From Gammaproteobacteria bacterium (lineage in GTDB: Bacteria > Pseudomonadota > Gammaproteobacteria > Steroidobacterales > Woeseiaceae), in assembly GCA_030429005.1 (NCBI GenBank), contig JAUIDP010000004.1, positions 1 to 64,000 on the forward strand: a stretch of 64,000 nucleotides of DNA, in the 5' to 3' direction. The notes beneath the pieces were generated by a model. The model made no database searches. It was not told where the DNA came from and was given only the letters and a program-made list of their open reading frames with translations. Below are positions 62,046 to 64,000 of the stretch, in pieces (positions within the stretch are counted from its first letter, which is position 1; every line of letters begins with the position of its first letter). The position numbers were made by a program, and so were the translations under genes.

Positions 62046-62996
62046 TCATTCCTTCCAGTCGTCGTAGATTTGCCGGTCGCCGAGCCTGACGATCAGGACA
62101 TCACATGCGAAGTGATCGATCGTGCGCTCGGCCGTACTGCCGATGACCATTCGCTTTAAGCCCCAACGGGCAAGGGCGCCCATGACGACGACCGCTGCGC
62201 CTTCTGACCTCGTATACGCTGGCAGAATTTCCTCGGTCCGGCCGGGCAGCTGGTGCACCCGGTCTGCGGGCACTCCGGTGGCTTCGGCCAGTGCATCCAG
62301 GGCTTCGCGGTGTTTGCCGCCTACTCGCGCATCGATCTCGTCGACCGGCAGCTTCACCGGCTTCAGTTCCCTGTTTGCCGCCGCACCGATCCCGGCAATG
62401 CGTTCGTAGACATGCAGCAGGTGGGTTTGACCGCCGGCCGCTTCAGCGACGGCATTGGCGGCCCGGACGATTTCGTAATCCAGGGCAGCGGGCTTGTCGT
62501 GGGCGTGGCTCGGATCCACGGCCGCAACAATGAGTGGCTTCTCCGGAATTTCTTCGGCCTTGACGAACCACAGCGGGTACGGGCAGTTGCGCGTGAGTTG
62601 CCAGTCAGAGTCAACGAAGGTGCTGCGTTCCGCCTGGTTGTGATAACGAACGCATTTGGCGACCACTTTCGGTTCCATGTCGAGGGCCAGTTGCACGACG
62701 CTGTCGGCGAGAGGTCGTTCCCGCAGAACCGAGGTTGTCACTTCGAGCCCATCTGAACGCAGGTCCGCAGCGTACTGTTCGACCAGCTCTTCCTGGATGC
62801 GCTCGAGGTCTTTGCGCAACGTGTCGGCCTCCGTGGACACGGTATAGCGGCTCAGCAAAGCGCCGCTGCCGGGCTCAAACAGCACCAGGTGCACGTTCAG
62901 GTTGAAACCGTTCGCAAGCCACGCCGTGCGCTTTAACAGAAGGTCAGGAAAACAATCGAGTTCCAGGATTGCGAGAATCGAGCTCTTGTCGGCCAT
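62046..62996 (-). CDS. Tandem universal stress protein (UspE-like)
   Basis: A 316-residue protein made of two Usp domains (about 5-145 and 150-310). The second has VAAVDPSHAHDK and the ATP-loop-like VVMGALARWGLKRMVIGSTAERTID. The first domain is more diverged. GGAG ribosome site upstream of ATG 62996. It is linked to the FixJ-type response regulator about 100 bases downstream on the same strand. Stress or energy-limitation role is inferred. Confidence 0.92.
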   Translation of the reverse strand: MADKSSILAILELDCFPDLLLKRTAWLANGFNLNVHLVLFEPGSGALLSRYTVSTEADTLRKDLERIQEELVEQYAADLRSDGLEVTTSVLRERPLADSVVQLALDMEPKVVAKCVRYHNQAERSTFVDSDWQLTRNCPYPLWFVKAEEIPEKPLIVAAVDPSHAHDKPAALDYEIVRAANAVAEAAGGQTHLLHVYERIAGIGAAANRELKPVKLPVDEIDARVGGKHREALDALAEATGVPADRVHQLPGRTEEILPAYTRSEGAAVVVMGALARWGLKRMVIGSTAERTIDHFACDVLIVRLGDRQIYDDWKE

Positions 62997-63096
62997 TGGT
63001 CACTCCAGGCATGCCGGGTAACAGGGTTGTCGTTGAAATACTGGGTCGTGCTGCCGCGCTATCCAATCAGTACATCTAGCGTACAGGATTCGGAGT

Positions 63097-63708
63097 TTAC
63101 GTATCCACCAGCAGTGCCATGCGCACGAGATCGGCAAGCGACTCGGCTCCTGTCTTGCGCATAACCCTGGCCCGATGAATCTCGACCGTGCGCTGGCTGA
63201 CGCCCAGCTCGTAAGCAGAAACCTTGTTCGGTTTGCCGGATACGACCAGCCTCGCCACTTCTTTTTCACGCGGCGTCAGCGATGCCCACTTCTCCGCCAC
63301 ATCCTGGTCGTGCACTTTGCGGTCCTGCGAGCGCGAGCTGGCCACAAGCGCTTCGTTGATGCTGTTTAGCAGAACCTGGTCCCTGAACGGCTTCTCAATG
63401 AAGTCGAATGCGCCGCGACGCATTGCAGTGACGGCCATCTGCACATCCGCATGCCCGGTAATCATGATGATCGGGATGTCAATCTGCAGTTCTTCCATTT
63501 TTTTCTGCAGCTCGAGGCCGCTCATGCCAGGCAGGCGAATGTCCAGCACCAGGCAGGACGACGGTTTCGGCTCGTATGCTTCGAGAAAAGCATCCGCAGT
63601 CAGAAAGGTTTCGCAGTGCATACCGACACTGTCGAACAGGAATTTCGAGTCCCGCAGAAGATCCGGGTCATCGTCAACGACAAAAACTGTGGGCTGCAAA
63701 GAATTCAA
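63097..63708 (-). CDS. FixJ-type response regulator (receiver + LuxR HTH)
   Basis: A 203-residue two-component regulator. Receiver domain (about 7-120) with acidic pocket VVDDDPD, phospho-acceptor D56 (LVLDIRLPG), T84 (ITGHAD) and K106 (EKPF). The LuxR-type HTH (about 138-200) has LTPREKEVARLVVSGKPNK, VSQRTVEIHRARVMRKTGA. FixJ/TodT-like architecture, often used in oxygen or energy control. TTG start with AAAGG upstream. The cognate kinase is not in the window; it may lie beyond the right end. Confidence 0.93.
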   Translation of the reverse strand: MNSLQPTVFVVDDDPDLLRDSKFLFDSVGMHCETFLTADAFLEAYEPKPSSCLVLDIRLPGMSGLELQKKMEELQIDIPIIMITGHADVQMAVTAMRRGAFDFIEKPFRDQVLLNSINEALVASSRSQDRKVHDQDVAEKWASLTPREKEVARLVVSGKPNKVSAYELGVSQRTVEIHRARVMRKTGAESLADLVRMALLVDT

Positions 63709-64000
63709 GGTCGTCCAAACCTTTCCAGTAAATTGATTTTGATGGTCGGCCCGGTCAATGCCGGAGCTTCGTCAGCTTAATCCGTCCGCTCAAATATCAT
63801 ACCATCGTGGCCTGCGGAGGGTAGTCGGAGGCAGAGGGTGGCGGTTGCTGCAAGGCTTGCGAGTGGTTGGTGCCAGGGGTATGTAGCAGCAGGGAGCCCG
63901 GTCCTATGTATCGGTCTGCTTGCCAACGAGCCGGCTTGCGAACAGCCGGCGCCTGAGATAGGCGTGTACCTCGAGCAACGGTAGTTGTTTCGGGCAAACA
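63709..64000. other. Right-end region, no gene recognised
   Basis: The last 292 bases hold no open reading frame with recognisable content. A 66-residue frame on the minus strand (63797-63997) has no similarity to a known family, and its start is unsupported. The response-regulator promoter is probably here, but I cannot assign it. Confidence 0.4.

Noticed and set aside
63720-63745. Possible FNR/ANR box near the FixJ-type regulator
   Set aside because: TTGATTTTGATGG has only one good half-site; no TTGAT-N4-ATCAA dyad is present.

Overview
The window is a GC-rich, gene-dense stretch of chromosome from a diderm (Gram-negative) bacterium, most likely a gammaproteobacterium. The evidence is gene order and the envelope machinery: lptD-surA-pdxA-rsmA-apaG-apaH, mreBCD-mrdA-rodA-mltB-rlpA-dacA-ybeD-lipB, hemA-prfA, lolB-tRNA-prs-rplY-pth-ychF, plus gatCAB and the amgK-murU wall-recycling pair. 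I cannot fix the order or genus from sequence alone; a marine or sediment Woeseiales/Steroidobacterales-like lineage is a guess. Nearly everything is housekeeping. I see no prophage, integrase, IS transposase, CRISPR array or rRNA.

Layout. 1-5616: the end of a thiol peroxidase gene, gcvPB, then a very large tandem HtrA-like protease overlapping an M23 endopeptidase gene. 5678-11739 is the most accessory-looking part: an ArsR/SRPBCC pair with a clear operator, a membrane-SRPBCC fusion, a zincin-like protein overlapping a sulfotransferase-like (capsule-type) protein, and a YyaL-like thioredoxin-domain protein. 11783-13873: lgt-thyA-folA. 13870-20290 (minus strand): lptD, surA, pdxA, rsmA, apaG, apaH. 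20400-22997 (plus strand): amgK, murU and an exported DUF62 protein. 23000-32483 (minus strand): the cell-shape and peptidoglycan block, with lipB and ybeD at its end. 32620-35815: gatCAB. 35909-39993: aquaporin, small stress and envelope proteins, an OmpA-like protein, an acetyltransferase, and a secreted SRPBCC-like protein. 40163-45634: an ArsR-methyltransferase regulator followed by metF and metH. 45699-49936: a secreted beta-propeller protein, an endonuclease/phosphatase-fold protein, MoeB-like, PpiB and PrmC. 49962-53841: cystathionine beta-synthase, prfA and hemA. 53939-59948: a TPR protein, lolB, tRNA-Gln, prs, rplY, pth, ychF. 59962-63708: a pair of PH-domain membrane proteins, a tandem universal stress protein and a FixJ-type response regulator.

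How the genes fit together. The envelope theme is strong: outer-membrane LPS export (LptD) and its chaperone (SurA), lipoprotein maturation (Lgt, LolB), wall elongation (MreBCD, PBP2, RodA), wall trimming (MltB, RlpA, DacA, M23) and wall-sugar salvage (AmgK, MurU). A second theme is the methionine/SAM/homocysteine cycle: the ArsR-methyltransferase regulator, MetF, MetH, cystathionine beta-synthase and an exported DUF62 (SAM-cleaving family) protein. PrmC methylates the GGQ glutamine of RF1, whose gene prfA lies nearby.

The points most worth a second look are the Nma111-like duplicated protease with a decayed second half, the exported DUF62 protein, a dyad repeat that supplies part of a signal peptide, a 33-bp perfect inverted-repeat element between two convergent genes, and several clean palindromic operators.
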